In this document: one piece after another, positions 15,959 to 24,181 of the stretch
Layout of the letters: every line of letters begins with the position of its first letter
How positions within the stretch are numbered: position 1 is the first letter of the stretch
Source: Oscillospiraceae bacterium UBA6370
Lineage (GTDB): Bacteria; Bacillota; Clostridia; Oscillospirales; Oscillospiraceae
NCBI GenBank assembly: GCA_002437735.1
Contig: DJRC01000031.1
Location: 1 to 25,606 of the forward strand
Direction: 5' to 3'
Length of the DNA stretch: 25,606 nt
Notes under the pieces: model-generated
Databases searched by the model: none
What the model was told of the DNA's origin: nothing
What the model saw: only the letters and a program-made list of their open reading frames with translations
Made by a program: the position numbers and the translations under genes

Positions 15959-17938
15959 ATGCCGCACATCGAACAGCTATCCCCCCATATCGCCAATCTC
16001 ATTGCCGCCGGCGAGGTCGTCGAGCGTCCCGCGAGCGTCGTCAAGGAGCTTTTGGAAAACGCCATCGACGCGGGCGCGAGAAACGTCACCGTCGAGCTGC
16101 AAAACGGCGGGCTGACCTATCTGCGCGTCACGGACGACGGCTGCGGCATCGCGCCTGACGAGCTGCCCACCGCCTTTCTGCGCCACGCGACGAGCAAGCT
16201 CCACACCGCCGCCGACCTGGCCGCCATCGGCACGCTCGGCTTCCGCGGCGAAGCGCTCGCCGCCATCGCGTCCGTTTCCCACCTTGATATCTTCTCGCGC
16301 CAAACGGGCGCCGCGAGCGGCGCGACGCTGCATCTCGACGGCGGCAAGCCGCTCTCCGTCGAGCCCGCGGGCTGTCCCGAGGGCACGAGCATCATTGTAC
16401 GCGACCTTTTCTACAACACGCCCGCGCGGCTGAAGTTCATGAAGCAGGACCGCGCCGAGGCGACCGCCATCGCGGGCCTTGCCGCGCACATCGCGCTCTC
16501 GCACCCCGATATCTCCTTCCGTCTCATCAAGGACGGCAGGGAGGAGCTGCACACCCCCGGCGACGGCAAGCCCATCAGCGCAGTCTACGCCGCGCTGGGC
16601 CGCGATTTCGCCCTCGCGCTGGTCGAGGTCTGCGGGCGCGACGGTCAGCTCGCCGTTGACGGCTTCGTGACAAAGCCCCTCGCGGGCCGCGGCACGCGCG
16701 GGATGCAGACCTTCTTTGTCAACGGCCGCTTCATCAAGTCCCAGCTTCTCACCGCCGCGGTGGAGGAAGCCTACGCAAACCGCCTGATGAAGGGTAAATT
16801 CCCCGGCTGCGTGCTGAACGTCACGCTGCCGGCGGACATGGTGGATGTGAACGTCCACCCCGCCAAGACGGTCGTAAAATTTCTCAACGAAAAGCAGGTC
16901 TTCGACCTTGTGTACCACGCCGCATCCGACGCGCTCGACCGCGACGGTGCGCCCGAGCCGCTGCACACATCGCCGAAGCCGGCCGCGCAGGCTCCCAAGC
17001 CGCAGGAATTCTACCGCAGCATAACGGCGCAGGAGTGGCGCGCGCAGAACGAGGTCAAAAGGCCGGAGCCGCCCAAAAAGGACGCGCCGTTCATCGCCGT
17101 CACGTCCGCCTCGAGCGAGTTGGGCGGGCGCGTGAGCGTCAGCGACTTCGTCCGCCGCACACCGGCTCCCCCGGCGAAAAAGCCGGAGGACGGGCACATC
17201 CTTCCGAAGATGGTCGAGGCCGCTTTCATGCCGCGCGATGAAGCGGCAAAGCCGGAAGCGCCCGCCGCACCGCACGCCGAAGCGCCCGCCGCGCCCGTTT
17301 TCGCCGCGCAGACCACGCTCGAGACCGCACCCGCCGAGCCGGAGCAGACCATGCTCGAGCCGGAGCCGGTCATACCGTGGCGCATCGCGGGCGAGGTGCT
17401 CGACACCTACATCGTCTGCGAGGACGCGGAGAAAAACGTCTGGCTGATCGACAAGCACGCCGCGCACGAGCGCGTGAATTTCGACCGCTTCAAGGCGAAC
17501 CTTGAGCCCATCATGTCGCAGGAGCTGCTGGCTCCCGTGGTCGCGCAGTTCGCTGCGGCGGAGTACACCGCGCTCGTCGGGCAGTTTGCGCTGCTGCGCG
17601 AGTTCGGCTTCGCCTGCGAGGAGTTCGGCGACGGCGCGATTTTGATCCGCGCCCTGCCCGCCGACATTCCCGCCGAGGACGCCGCGGCAAGTCTTGAGGA
17701 CCTTGCAGGCCGCCTCGTCGAGACGCACCACGCCGACCCCGAGAGCGCCCGCGACGCGCTGCTGCACACCATGGCCTGCAAGGCCGCCATCAAGGGCGGC
17801 TGGAAGAGCGACGAGCGCGAGCTTCGCGTGCTGGTGGATAAGGTGCAGTCGGGCGAGGTCCGATTCTGCCCGCACGGGCGGCCCGTAGCCGTTAAGCTCA
17901 CCAAATACGAGCTGGAAAAAATGTTCAAACGCGCTTGA
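15959..17938 (+). CDS. mutL: DNA mismatch repair protein MutL
   Basis: A 659-residue GHKL ATPase and latent nicking endonuclease acting after MutS. N-terminal motifs are ENAIDAGA, VTDDGCGI and GFRGEALAAI. A Pro/Ala-rich linker covers about residues 325-470. The C-terminal domain carries the endonuclease motif beginning at D498 (DKHAAHERVNFD), C607 in ACKAAIKGG and C637 in CPHGRP. The motif differs from DQHA(x)2E(x)4E by Q to K at 499 and final E to D at 509, but the metal-site residues D498, H500, E504, C607 and CPH are kept, so activity is likely. The start ATG at 15959 has TAAGGAG (15946-15952) ahead of it, overlapping the CPBP gene stop. Confidence 0.97.
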   Translation: MPHIEQLSPHIANLIAAGEVVERPASVVKELLENAIDAGARNVTVELQNGGLTYLRVTDDGCGIAPDELPTAFLRHATSKLHTAADLAAIGTLGFRGEALAAIASVSHLDIFSRQTGAASGATLHLDGGKPLSVEPAGCPEGTSIIVRDLFYNTPARLKFMKQDRAEATAIAGLAAHIALSHPDISFRLIKDGREELHTPGDGKPISAVYAALGRDFALALVEVCGRDGQLAVDGFVTKPLAGRGTRGMQTFFVNGRFIKSQLLTAAVEEAYANRLMKGKFPGCVLNVTLPADMVDVNVHPAKTVVKFLNEKQVFDLVYHAASDALDRDGAPEPLHTSPKPAAQAPKPQEFYRSITAQEWRAQNEVKRPEPPKKDAPFIAVTSASSELGGRVSVSDFVRRTPAPPAKKPEDGHILPKMVEAAFMPRDEAAKPEAPAAPHAEAPAAPVFAAQTTLETAPAEPEQTMLEPEPVIPWRIAGEVLDTYIVCEDAEKNVWLIDKHAAHERVNFDRFKANLEPIMSQELLAPVVAQFAAAEYTALVGQFALLREFGFACEEFGDGAILIRALPADIPAEDAAASLEDLAGRLVETHHADPESARDALLHTMACKAAIKGGWKSDERELRVLVDKVQSGEVRFCPHGRPVAVKLTKYELEKMFKRA

Positions 17939-17956
17939 GCGCGGAAAGGAGACGCC

Positions 17957-18901
17957 ATGCCGCCCAAGGTAGTTTGCATCGTCGGCCCGACCGGCTGCGG
18001 AAAGACCGGACTCGGCGTCGCGCTGGCCGAAAGGTTCGGCGGCGAGGTCGTCTCCTGCGATTCCATGCAGCTCTACCGCGGCATGATCATCGGCACCGCC
18101 GCGCCGACGCAGGCGGAGACGCGGGGCGTGCCGCACCACATGGTCGGCGTGATCGACCCGCGCGAGGATTACTCCGTGGCGCGCTACGCCGCAGACGCGG
18201 CCGAATGTGTGGACGGTATCCTCGCACGCGGAAGGCTGCCCATCCTCGTCGGCGGCACGGGGCTGTACCTCGACGCGCTCCTGCGCGGACACGGTTACGC
18301 TCCCGGCACGACCGGCGGAGAGACGCGCAGGCTTCTGGAGCGGCGCTGGAACGACGAGGGCGGCGAGGCCCTCTTCGCCGAGCTGCGCTCCATTGATCCG
18401 GAAAGCGCCGCCGCGCTGCACCCGAATGATAAAAAGCGCGTCATCCGCGCGCTTGAGGTCTACCGCGAGACGGGGAAGACCATGTCGCAGCACAATACCG
18501 ACACCCGGCTCGTCCCGCCGCGCTACGAGCCCGTCTACCTCGGTCTTGCCTACGCCGACCGCGAGGAGATGAAGCGCGTCATCGACCTGCGCGTAGACCA
18601 AATGGTCGCGCAGGGTCTGTTCGACGAGGTGCGCGCTCTGGTCGAGAGCGGCGTGCCGCGCACGGCGACGGCGATGCAGGCCATTGGCTATAAGGAGTGT
18701 CTGGGCTGTTTCGCGGGCGAATGCACGCAGGACGAGGCCGTCGCCGAGATCAAGCTCCGTTCGCGGCAGTACGCCAAGCGCCAGCTCACCTGGCTGCGGC
18801 GGAACAGGGACATTCACTGGTTCTATCGGAAAAATTCCCGCGATCTTCCCGCCGCTTTACAATTTTCGACAGAAATTCTCACAAACCTTAGCGTATCCTA
18901 A
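17957..18901 (+). CDS. miaA: tRNA dimethylallyltransferase MiaA
   Basis: A 314-residue enzyme transferring the dimethylallyl group from DMAPP to N6 of A37 in tRNA, the step before MiaB. The P-loop GPTGCGKT is at residues 10-17. It is followed by the DSMQLYRGM segment with the catalytic Asp, the PHHMVGVIDP motif, VGGTGLYLDALL, and a C-terminal SRQYAKRQLTWLRR tRNA-binding segment. Length is normal. AAAGGAG (17944-17950) precedes the ATG. The order mutL-miaA-hfq is the conserved one in many bacteria. Confidence 0.97.
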   Translation: MPPKVVCIVGPTGCGKTGLGVALAERFGGEVVSCDSMQLYRGMIIGTAAPTQAETRGVPHHMVGVIDPREDYSVARYAADAAECVDGILARGRLPILVGGTGLYLDALLRGHGYAPGTTGGETRRLLERRWNDEGGEALFAELRSIDPESAAALHPNDKKRVIRALEVYRETGKTMSQHNTDTRLVPPRYEPVYLGLAYADREEMKRVIDLRVDQMVAQGLFDEVRALVESGVPRTATAMQAIGYKECLGCFAGECTQDEAVAEIKLRSRQYAKRQLTWLRRNRDIHWFYRKNSRDLPAALQFSTEILTNLSVS

Positions 18902-18961
18902 TTTTATACGGACGGCACACATAAAACCGCCGCCCGAATAAAAAGAAAGGGTACATCCAAC

Positions 18962-19204
18962 ATGAAAAAGACAGCCAACCTTCAAGACATTTTCCTCACC
19001 AAGGCCCGCAAGCAGGGCGTGCCGCTGACTGTGTTCCTCGTCAACGGCTTCCAGATGCGCGGCAGCGTGACCGGCTTCGACAGCTTCACCGTCGTTCTTT
19101 TGAGCGAGGGGCGGCAGCAGATGATCTACAAGCACGCGATCTCGACCATCGCGCCGCTGAGCCCCATCGACCTGCATGAGGTGGACGAAACCGGGGAGGA
19201 ATGA
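18962..19204 (+). CDS. hfq: RNA-binding protein Hfq
   Basis: An 80-residue Sm-like hexameric RNA chaperone that binds small RNAs and mRNA A- or U-rich tracts. The Sm1 motif spans LTVFLVNGFQMRGSVTGFDSF, and the Sm2 motif contains YKHAIST, including the KH residues that line the proximal RNA-binding face. The N-terminal NLQDIFL matches the QDxFL signature. The position directly after miaA is the conserved Hfq context. The ribosome binding site is a modest GAAAGGG at 18945-18951. No separate promoter could be supported in the 60-bp gap. Confidence 0.97.
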   Translation: MKKTANLQDIFLTKARKQGVPLTVFLVNGFQMRGSVTGFDSFTVVLLSEGRQQMIYKHAISTIAPLSPIDLHEVDETGEE

Positions 19205-19225
19205 CTTGAGCCTTCCGAGGTGCCT

Positions 19226-20458
19226 ATGAAATCCCGCTCCCTATCGACAAAACTGATCTTTGTTTTCCTGTTTCTCGCTGTAGCAGCCTACTTCAGCGTG
19301 CAAGCCTACCGCTACTTTGTCGACCCGCAGACCACCACACTCGTCTACGCCTACTCCAGTGAGGACGCCATTGCCGCGACCGGCTATTTCGCGCGCGACG
19401 AGCAGGTAATCGCGTGCAGCGAAACGCTTCTGGAGCTTGAACGCGCTGAGGGTGAACGCGTGAACGCGGGCGGTACGCTCGCAACGGTCTACCGCAGCGA
19501 GAGCGCGCTGAACGACCATCGCCAGCTCCGCGCGCTCCGGTCCCGGCTCGAGCAGCTGCGCTACGCGCGCGAGGCGTCCCGCGACGCCGAGACCGCGCTC
19601 AAGCTCGACGGCGACATCCGCGAGGATCTCTTCGCGCTGCGCGCGGCCCTTGCCGCCGAAAGCTGGACAAGCGTCGAGTCCACCGGCGAGGAGCTGCGCA
19701 CGACAGTCCTCAAGCGCGAATACGCCTACGCGGGCACGGACGATCTGGATGCGCGCATCGACGCGCTCCGATCCGAGATCAGCGCGCTCTCCGGCCGTCT
19801 GGAGGGCGGCACGCAGACCATCCGCGCACCGTTTGCCGGCACCTACAGCGCCGTTGCCGACGGCTACGAGACCGTTCTGACCCCTGCGGCGCTGGAGAAT
19901 ATGACCGTCGCGCAGTACGACGCCATCGCCCCGGAGGCGGCAAGCTCGACCGTGGGCCGGCTGATCGCCGGCGAGGAGTGGCGCTTCGTCACCGTGCTGA
20001 GCGCCGCAGACGCCGCGCAGCTGCAAAAGGGACAGGCTCTAAGCCTGCGCGCCGCGACCGGCGTGGACTTCGATCTTGACGTCACCGTCGAGCGCATTGG
20101 ACGTGAGGAGAACGGCCGCGTGATCGTCGTCCTGCGCGGCGGCAGCCATCTGGCCTACGTCACGCTCCTGCGCGCGCAGAACGTTGAGCTGATCCTCGCG
20201 CGCTACGAGGGGCTGCGCATCCCCAAAAATGCCCTCCGCGTGGACGCGGACGGCAGCAGCGGCGTTTACTGCCTTGTGGGGCTTCGCGCCTACCGCAAGC
20301 CGGTGGAGGTCCTCTGGCAGGGCGAGGATTACTGTCTCGTCCGGCCCGTCGGCATCGAAACGACCAGTGAAAGCCTGCGCCAGCTCTACACGCTGCGCGC
20401 CGGCGACGAGGCGATCGTCTCGGCAAACGATCTATACGATGGAAAGGTGGTCGAATGA
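19226..20458 (+). CDS. HlyD-like membrane fusion/adaptor family protein in division operon
   Basis: A 410-residue protein with a short cytoplasmic tail, one membrane segment at about residues 9-31 (LIFVFLFLAVAAYFSVQAY) and a large outer domain. Residues about 75-190 are rich in Glu, Arg and Ala with heptad-like spacing, as in the hairpin of HlyD/MFP adaptors. A lipoyl/beta-barrel-like part follows (IRAPFAGTYSAV; YEGLRIPKNALRV). No ABC or RND partner is nearby, and this is a monoderm, so classical efflux is doubtful. ATG 19226 is preferred over GTG 19220 because the GAGG site (19217-19220) overlaps the latter. It overlaps yggS by 4 bp and precedes sepF and divIVA, suggesting an envelope or division role. 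Confidence 0.78.
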   Translation: MKSRSLSTKLIFVFLFLAVAAYFSVQAYRYFVDPQTTTLVYAYSSEDAIAATGYFARDEQVIACSETLLELERAEGERVNAGGTLATVYRSESALNDHRQLRALRSRLEQLRYAREASRDAETALKLDGDIREDLFALRAALAAESWTSVESTGEELRTTVLKREYAYAGTDDLDARIDALRSEISALSGRLEGGTQTIRAPFAGTYSAVADGYETVLTPAALENMTVAQYDAIAPEAASSTVGRLIAGEEWRFVTVLSAADAAQLQKGQALSLRAATGVDFDLDVTVERIGREENGRVIVVLRGGSHLAYVTLLRAQNVELILARYEGLRIPKNALRVDADGSSGVYCLVGLRAYRKPVEVLWQGEDYCLVRPVGIETTSESLRQLYTLRAGDEAIVSANDLYDGKVVE

Positions 20459-21156
20459 ACATGAGCATTCGGGAAAACATTCAGCAGGTACGGGAAAACA
20501 TCGCCGCCGCGGCGCTCTCCGCCGGGCGCAGGCCCGAGGACATCACGCTTGTCGGCGCGAGCAAGATGAACGACGCTGCGGCCTGCCACGAGGCCATCGC
20601 TGCGGGCATCGACGCGCTCGGCGAGAACCGCGTGCAGGAGATGACGCAGAAGCTCGCGGAGAACGCCTACGACGGCGCGCCTCTGCACTTCATCGGCCAT
20701 CTCCAGCGCAACAAGGTAAAGCAGGTCGTCGGCAAGGTCGCGCTCATCGAATCCGTCGGCTCCTATGAGCTGCTTGAGGACATCGACCGGCAGGCGGAAA
20801 AGCTCGGTATCGTCCAGCCCATTCTCCTTGAGGTTAACGTCGGCGGGGAGGAGGCCAAGAGCGGCTTTGCCGTCTCCGAGATCCGTGCCGCCGCCGAAAG
20901 AGCCAAGGGTCTCTCCCACGTTGTGCTGCGCGGGCTGATGACCATTCCGCCGGTCGCCGAGGGAGAGCACGGGAGCGTGCCCTACTTTGAAAAAGTTCAT
21001 GCGCTTTATGTTGACATCAACGCGAGTTTGTATGATAATAATCTCGATATATTATCTATGGGCATGAGCGGCGATTATGAGGACGCCGTCCGCTGCGGCG
21101 CGACGATGGTGCGCGTCGGCACGGCGATCTTCGGCGCGCGCTGCTATACGCTTTGA
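20455..21156 (+). CDS. PLP homeostasis protein, YggS/YlmE family
   Basis: A 233-residue pyridoxal-phosphate-binding TIM-barrel protein (PLPBP family) that buffers PLP and affects amino-acid and keto-acid balance without known catalysis. The PLP lysine is K37 (VGASKM). Other family motifs are GENRVQEM, FIGHLQRNK, LLEVNVGGEEAKSGF, LRGLMTIPP and LSMGMSGDYEDAV followed by VRVGTAIFGAR. The ATG at 20455 overlaps the previous stop; ATG 20461 is an alternative with wider spacing from the AAAGGTGG site. In Gram-positive bacteria this gene (ylmE) sits directly upstream of sepF (ylmF), as here. Confidence 0.95.
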   Translation: MNMSIRENIQQVRENIAAAALSAGRRPEDITLVGASKMNDAAACHEAIAAGIDALGENRVQEMTQKLAENAYDGAPLHFIGHLQRNKVKQVVGKVALIESVGSYELLEDIDRQAEKLGIVQPILLEVNVGGEEAKSGFAVSEIRAAAERAKGLSHVVLRGLMTIPPVAEGEHGSVPYFEKVHALYVDINASLYDNNLDILSMGMSGDYEDAVRCGATMVRVGTAIFGARCYTL

Positions 21157-21174
21157 TACAGGGAGGTTTTTTCC

Positions 21175-21636
21175 ATGGGACTCATTGACGATCTGAAGAA
21201 ATGGGCGCATCCCTACGAGGATGAGGACGAAGAATATGAGGACGATTTTCCCGATCTCGGCTCCCGCGATACGGGTGCCTTTGCCGACGAGCGGCCCAGC
21301 CGCCGCGAGCGCGACCGCGACGAGGATCGCCGCAACAAGGTCGTCAACATCCACGCGACGACGCAGCTCAAGGTCGTGCTCGTCAAGCCCGAGCGCTTTG
21401 AGAATGCCAGCGAGATCGCCGACCATCTGAAGGAAAAGCGCACGGTGGTCATCAACCTCGAATCCACGAACAAGGACATTGCCCGCCGCCTCATCGACTT
21501 CCTCTCCGGCGTCGCCTACGCGGGCGAGGGCAAGATCAAGAAGGTCGCGGCCAACACCTACATCATCACGCCCTACCACGTCGATATCATGGGCGACCTG
21601 ATCGACGAGCTGGAAAACAACGGACTGTACTTATAA
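21175..21636 (+). CDS. sepF: Cell division protein SepF
   Basis: A 153-residue FtsZ-binding protein that anchors and bundles FtsZ at the membrane. The N-terminus (MGLIDDLKKWAHP) is an amphipathic membrane-targeting helix. It is followed by a highly acidic then basic linker (about residues 13-55) and the compact SepF core with the VVLVKPERFENASEIADHLK, TVVINLES and RRLIDFLSGVAYA segments. GGGAGG lies 8 bases upstream of the start. Flanked by yggS and divIVA, the arrangement of Firmicutes division clusters. Confidence 0.95.
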   Translation: MGLIDDLKKWAHPYEDEDEEYEDDFPDLGSRDTGAFADERPSRRERDRDEDRRNKVVNIHATTQLKVVLVKPERFENASEIADHLKEKRTVVINLESTNKDIARRLIDFLSGVAYAGEGKIKKVAANTYIITPYHVDIMGDLIDELENNGLYL

Positions 21637-21654
21637 GAGACGGAGGGCTGCACG

Positions 21655-22353
21655 ATGCTGACACCGCAGGAGGTTTCCAACCACGCATTCGCCAAGGCCG
21701 TCATGGGCGGCTACAACATGGCCATGGTCGATGAGTTCCTTGACGAGCTGACCGACGACTATACCTCGCTTTATAAGGAAAACACCGCGCTCAAGGCGAA
21801 GATGAAGGTGCTCGTGGACAAGGTCGAGGAATACCGCTCGACCGAGGACGCCATGCGCGCCGCGCTGCTGACCGCGCAGAAGATGGCCAACAGCATGGTC
21901 GCCGAGGCGGAGGAGAAAAAGAAGTCCCTGCTCGAAAACGCCGAGAGCGAGGCCAACCGCAAGATCGGCGCGTTGCGCGACGAGGTCGCGCAGGAGGAGC
22001 GTCGTCTGACCGCTGCCAAGGCCGAGACCGCGGACTTCCTCGCCCGCGTGCGCGAGCTTTACGAGCGTGAAATGAAGCTCCTCGAGGAGCTTCCCGAGGC
22101 GGACCTCGCCCCCGCGGCTCCGCTGGAGCTTGCCAAGCCTGCCGCCGACGTCAGCGAGATCGAAAAGAGCATCATGGATTCCTTCAAGCTCCCCGACCTC
22201 ACAAAGACGGCGGAGGTCGAGCCGGAGGCTGAGGAAGCGCCCGAGGAGCCGGAGGAGAGTCCGGAGGAGGGCAATCCCTTCCTCGATTCCGCGACCCGCG
22301 CCATCAAGCTCAGCGACCTCAAGTTCGGCCGCAACTACCACGGCGAAGAATAA
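21655..22353 (+). CDS. divIVA: DivIVA-domain septum/pole protein
   Basis: A 232-residue coiled-coil protein that recognises negatively curved membrane at septa and poles. The N-terminal DivIVA domain begins MLTPQEVSNHAFAKAVMGGYNMAMVDEFLDEL, with the YN...VDEFLD signature. It is followed by a long coiled coil (roughly 40-155) and an acidic Glu/Pro-rich tail with a conserved-looking C-terminal IKLSDLKFGRNYH segment. It is the last gene before the terminator at 22369. Length is within the family range; the tail could bind partners, which is inference. Confidence 0.92.
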   Translation: MLTPQEVSNHAFAKAVMGGYNMAMVDEFLDELTDDYTSLYKENTALKAKMKVLVDKVEEYRSTEDAMRAALLTAQKMANSMVAEAEEKKKSLLENAESEANRKIGALRDEVAQEERRLTAAKAETADFLARVRELYEREMKLLEELPEADLAPAAPLELAKPAADVSEIEKSIMDSFKLPDLTKTAEVEPEAEEAPEEPEESPEEGNPFLDSATRAIKLSDLKFGRNYHGEE

Positions 22354-22368
22354 AACGCACTTCAAAAG

Positions 22369-22392
22369 AGCGGCTCTCCGAGCCGCTTTTTT
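22369..22392 (+). terminator. Terminator after divIVA
   Basis: An 8-bp GC-rich stem (22369-22376 with 22380-22387), TCC loop and a T6 tract (22387-22392). Four bases later comes AGGAGG, the ribosome binding site of the HAD gene, so any transcript of that gene must read through or start inside divIVA. Confidence 0.88.
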
Positions 22393-22406
22393 CACAGGAG
22401 GACACC

Positions 22407-23285
22407 ATGACCAAACGCCCCATCGTCGCGTTCCTTTACGACTTCGATAAGACCCTCTGCACCACCGATATGGAGGATTACGCTTTTATTCCCTCCCTCG
22501 GCTACACGCCCTCGGAATTCTGGGCCAAGGCCAACGGCTTCGGCTATGAGAACAAAATGGACGGCCTGCTCGCCTATATGTACACCATGATCCGCGAGTG
22601 CGCCGCACAGGGCATCCGTCTTGACCGCGATTATCTGGTCCGCTCGGGCGAGGCCATCGAGCTGTTTCCCGGCGTGCGCGAATGGTTCGCGCGCATCACC
22701 GCCTACGGCGCGGATCTTGGCGTGGACGTGGAGCACTACGTCATCTCCTCCGGTCTGCGCGAGATCATCGAGGGCAGCGGCATCGCCCACGAGTTCAAGC
22801 AGATCTACGCCTGCGAGTTCTATTACGACGAAAGCGGCCTCGCCGCCTGGCCGAAGCTGGACGTCAACTTCACGAACAAGACGCAGTTCGTCTACCGCAT
22901 CAACAAGGGCATTCTCGACATTGCCCGCGACAAGGAGCTCAACGACTCCATGCCCGACGACTCCAAGCGCGTGCCGTTCACCAACATGGTCTACGTCGGC
23001 GACGGCCTTTCGGACGTGCCCTGCATGAAGATGATGCGCGCCTACGGCGGACAGGCTGTCGCGGTCTATCAGAAAAGCAACCGTGCGGGCGTGGAAAAGC
23101 TCTTGCAGGACGGGCGCGTGGACTTCATTTTCCCAGCCGACTACCGCGAGGGGACGGAGTTTGACAAAACGGTGCACAACATCCTGCGCAAAATGGCTGT
23201 TTCCGACGCGCTGAGTGAGAAGAACGCCGAGCAGCTGCGCGCCATCGGACAGGGCGACGACCCCGATCAGGTCATGCTATTCTAA
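22407..23285 (+). CDS. HAD-superfamily phosphatase (HAD-IB / phosphoserine phosphatase-like)
   Basis: A 292-residue haloacid-dehalogenase-superfamily hydrolase. Motif I is D12-x-D14-x-T16 (LYDFDKTL), motif II is the VISSG segment near residue 115, and motif IV is VYVGDGLSDVPCMK, so all catalytic positions for phosphoryl transfer are present. A helical cap of about 60 residues lies between motifs I and II, as in HAD-IB enzymes. The substrate is not evident; phosphoserine is unlikely because the length and cap sequence differ from SerB. AGGAGG (22397-22402) precedes the ATG. rsmI follows after 11 bp and is probably co-transcribed. Confidence 0.87.
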   Translation: MTKRPIVAFLYDFDKTLCTTDMEDYAFIPSLGYTPSEFWAKANGFGYENKMDGLLAYMYTMIRECAAQGIRLDRDYLVRSGEAIELFPGVREWFARITAYGADLGVDVEHYVISSGLREIIEGSGIAHEFKQIYACEFYYDESGLAAWPKLDVNFTNKTQFVYRINKGILDIARDKELNDSMPDDSKRVPFTNMVYVGDGLSDVPCMKMMRAYGGQAVAVYQKSNRAGVEKLLQDGRVDFIFPADYREGTEFDKTVHNILRKMAVSDALSEKNAEQLRAIGQGDDPDQVMLF

Positions 23286-23296
23286 AGGAGAACGCT

Positions 23297-24181
23297 ATGG
23301 ACGAAATGAACACCGTCGGCACGCTCTACATCGTGGCGACGCCCATCGGCAACGCGCGCGACATGACCGAGCGCGGCCGCCAGATCCTGGAGACGGCGGA
23401 CATCATCGCGGCGGAGGACACCCGCCGCTCCGTCGTGCTGCTCAACAAGCTCGGCATCCGCGGCAACCAGCTCTCCGCCAACCACAAGTTCAATGAATAC
23501 GGCAAGGCCAAGTGGTTTATTGAGCAGCTCCAGCAGGGCAAGAGCATCGCTGTCATCACCGACGCGGGCACGCCCTGCATCTCCGACCCCGGCAATGAGC
23601 TGATCCGCGCCGCCATCGACGCGGGCATCCGCGTGGTCGGCGTGCCCGGCTGCTGCGCCGCGGTCACGGCGCTGTCCATCTCGGGCTTTGACCTTTCGAC
23701 CTTCTTCTTTTTCGGCTTCTTCCCGCGGGAGGCCGCCGACCGCCGCCGTGCGCTCGCCATGATGCGCCGCGGCGACACGCGCACCTACTGCTTTTACGAA
23801 AGCCCCAAGCGCATCATGGACGCGGTGGAGTTCTTTATCTCGGAGCACGCCGGCGTGCGGCTGTGCCTGTGCAACGACATGACAAAGCTCCACGAGATGA
23901 CCTTCCGCGGCACGCCCGCCGAGGTGCGCGATCAGCTCCTCGCCAAGGGCAGCTACGATAAGGGCGAATACGTCCTGCTCTGCGAGGTGGAGGAGGATTA
24001 TCTCATCACTGAGGTCGAGCACGTCTCCTCGCCCGAGGCGCTGCTTGTGGACTGCATGGTGCAGCATGACTGCACCGCCAAGGACGCCATCAAGCTCCTT
24101 TTGAAGGACGACAACAACACCTACAGCAAAAACGAGCTCTACGCCGCGCACCTTGCCCTAAAAGAGAGGTTCGGCGCATGA
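23297..24181 (+). CDS. rsmI: 16S rRNA (cytidine(1402)-2'-O)-methyltransferase RsmI
   Basis: A 294-residue tetrapyrrole-methylase-fold enzyme that 2'-O-methylates C1402 in the ribosomal decoding centre. Family motifs are LYIVATPIGNARDMT, the IIAAEDTRRS segment, VITDAGTPCISDPG, the VVGVPGCCAAVTALSISGF segment, and YESPKRIMDAVEFF. Length is standard. AAAGGAG (23284-23290) precedes the ATG. Its stop overlaps the next gene by 4 bp (ATGA). Identification is secure from motif order. Confidence 0.96.
   Translation: MDEMNTVGTLYIVATPIGNARDMTERGRQILETADIIAAEDTRRSVVLLNKLGIRGNQLSANHKFNEYGKAKWFIEQLQQGKSIAVITDAGTPCISDPGNELIRAAIDAGIRVVGVPGCCAAVTALSISGFDLSTFFFFGFFPREAADRRRALAMMRRGDTRTYCFYESPKRIMDAVEFFISEHAGVRLCLCNDMTKLHEMTFRGTPAEVRDQLLAKGSYDKGEYVLLCEVEEDYLITEVEHVSSPEALLVDCMVQHDCTAKDAIKLLLKDDNNTYSKNELYAAHLALKERFGA

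Noticed and set aside
15977..18817. A 946-codon open frame on the minus strand opposite mutL and miaA.
   Set aside because: It mirrors the third-position GC bias of the + strand genes, shows no recognisable domain, is low in complexity (Arg/Ala/Gly/Val-rich), and both + strand genes have full family motifs.
18902..18961. A separate hfq promoter in the gap after miaA.
   Set aside because: TATCCT and TATACG-like boxes occur but no matching -35 at suitable spacing; read-through from miaA is the simpler explanation.
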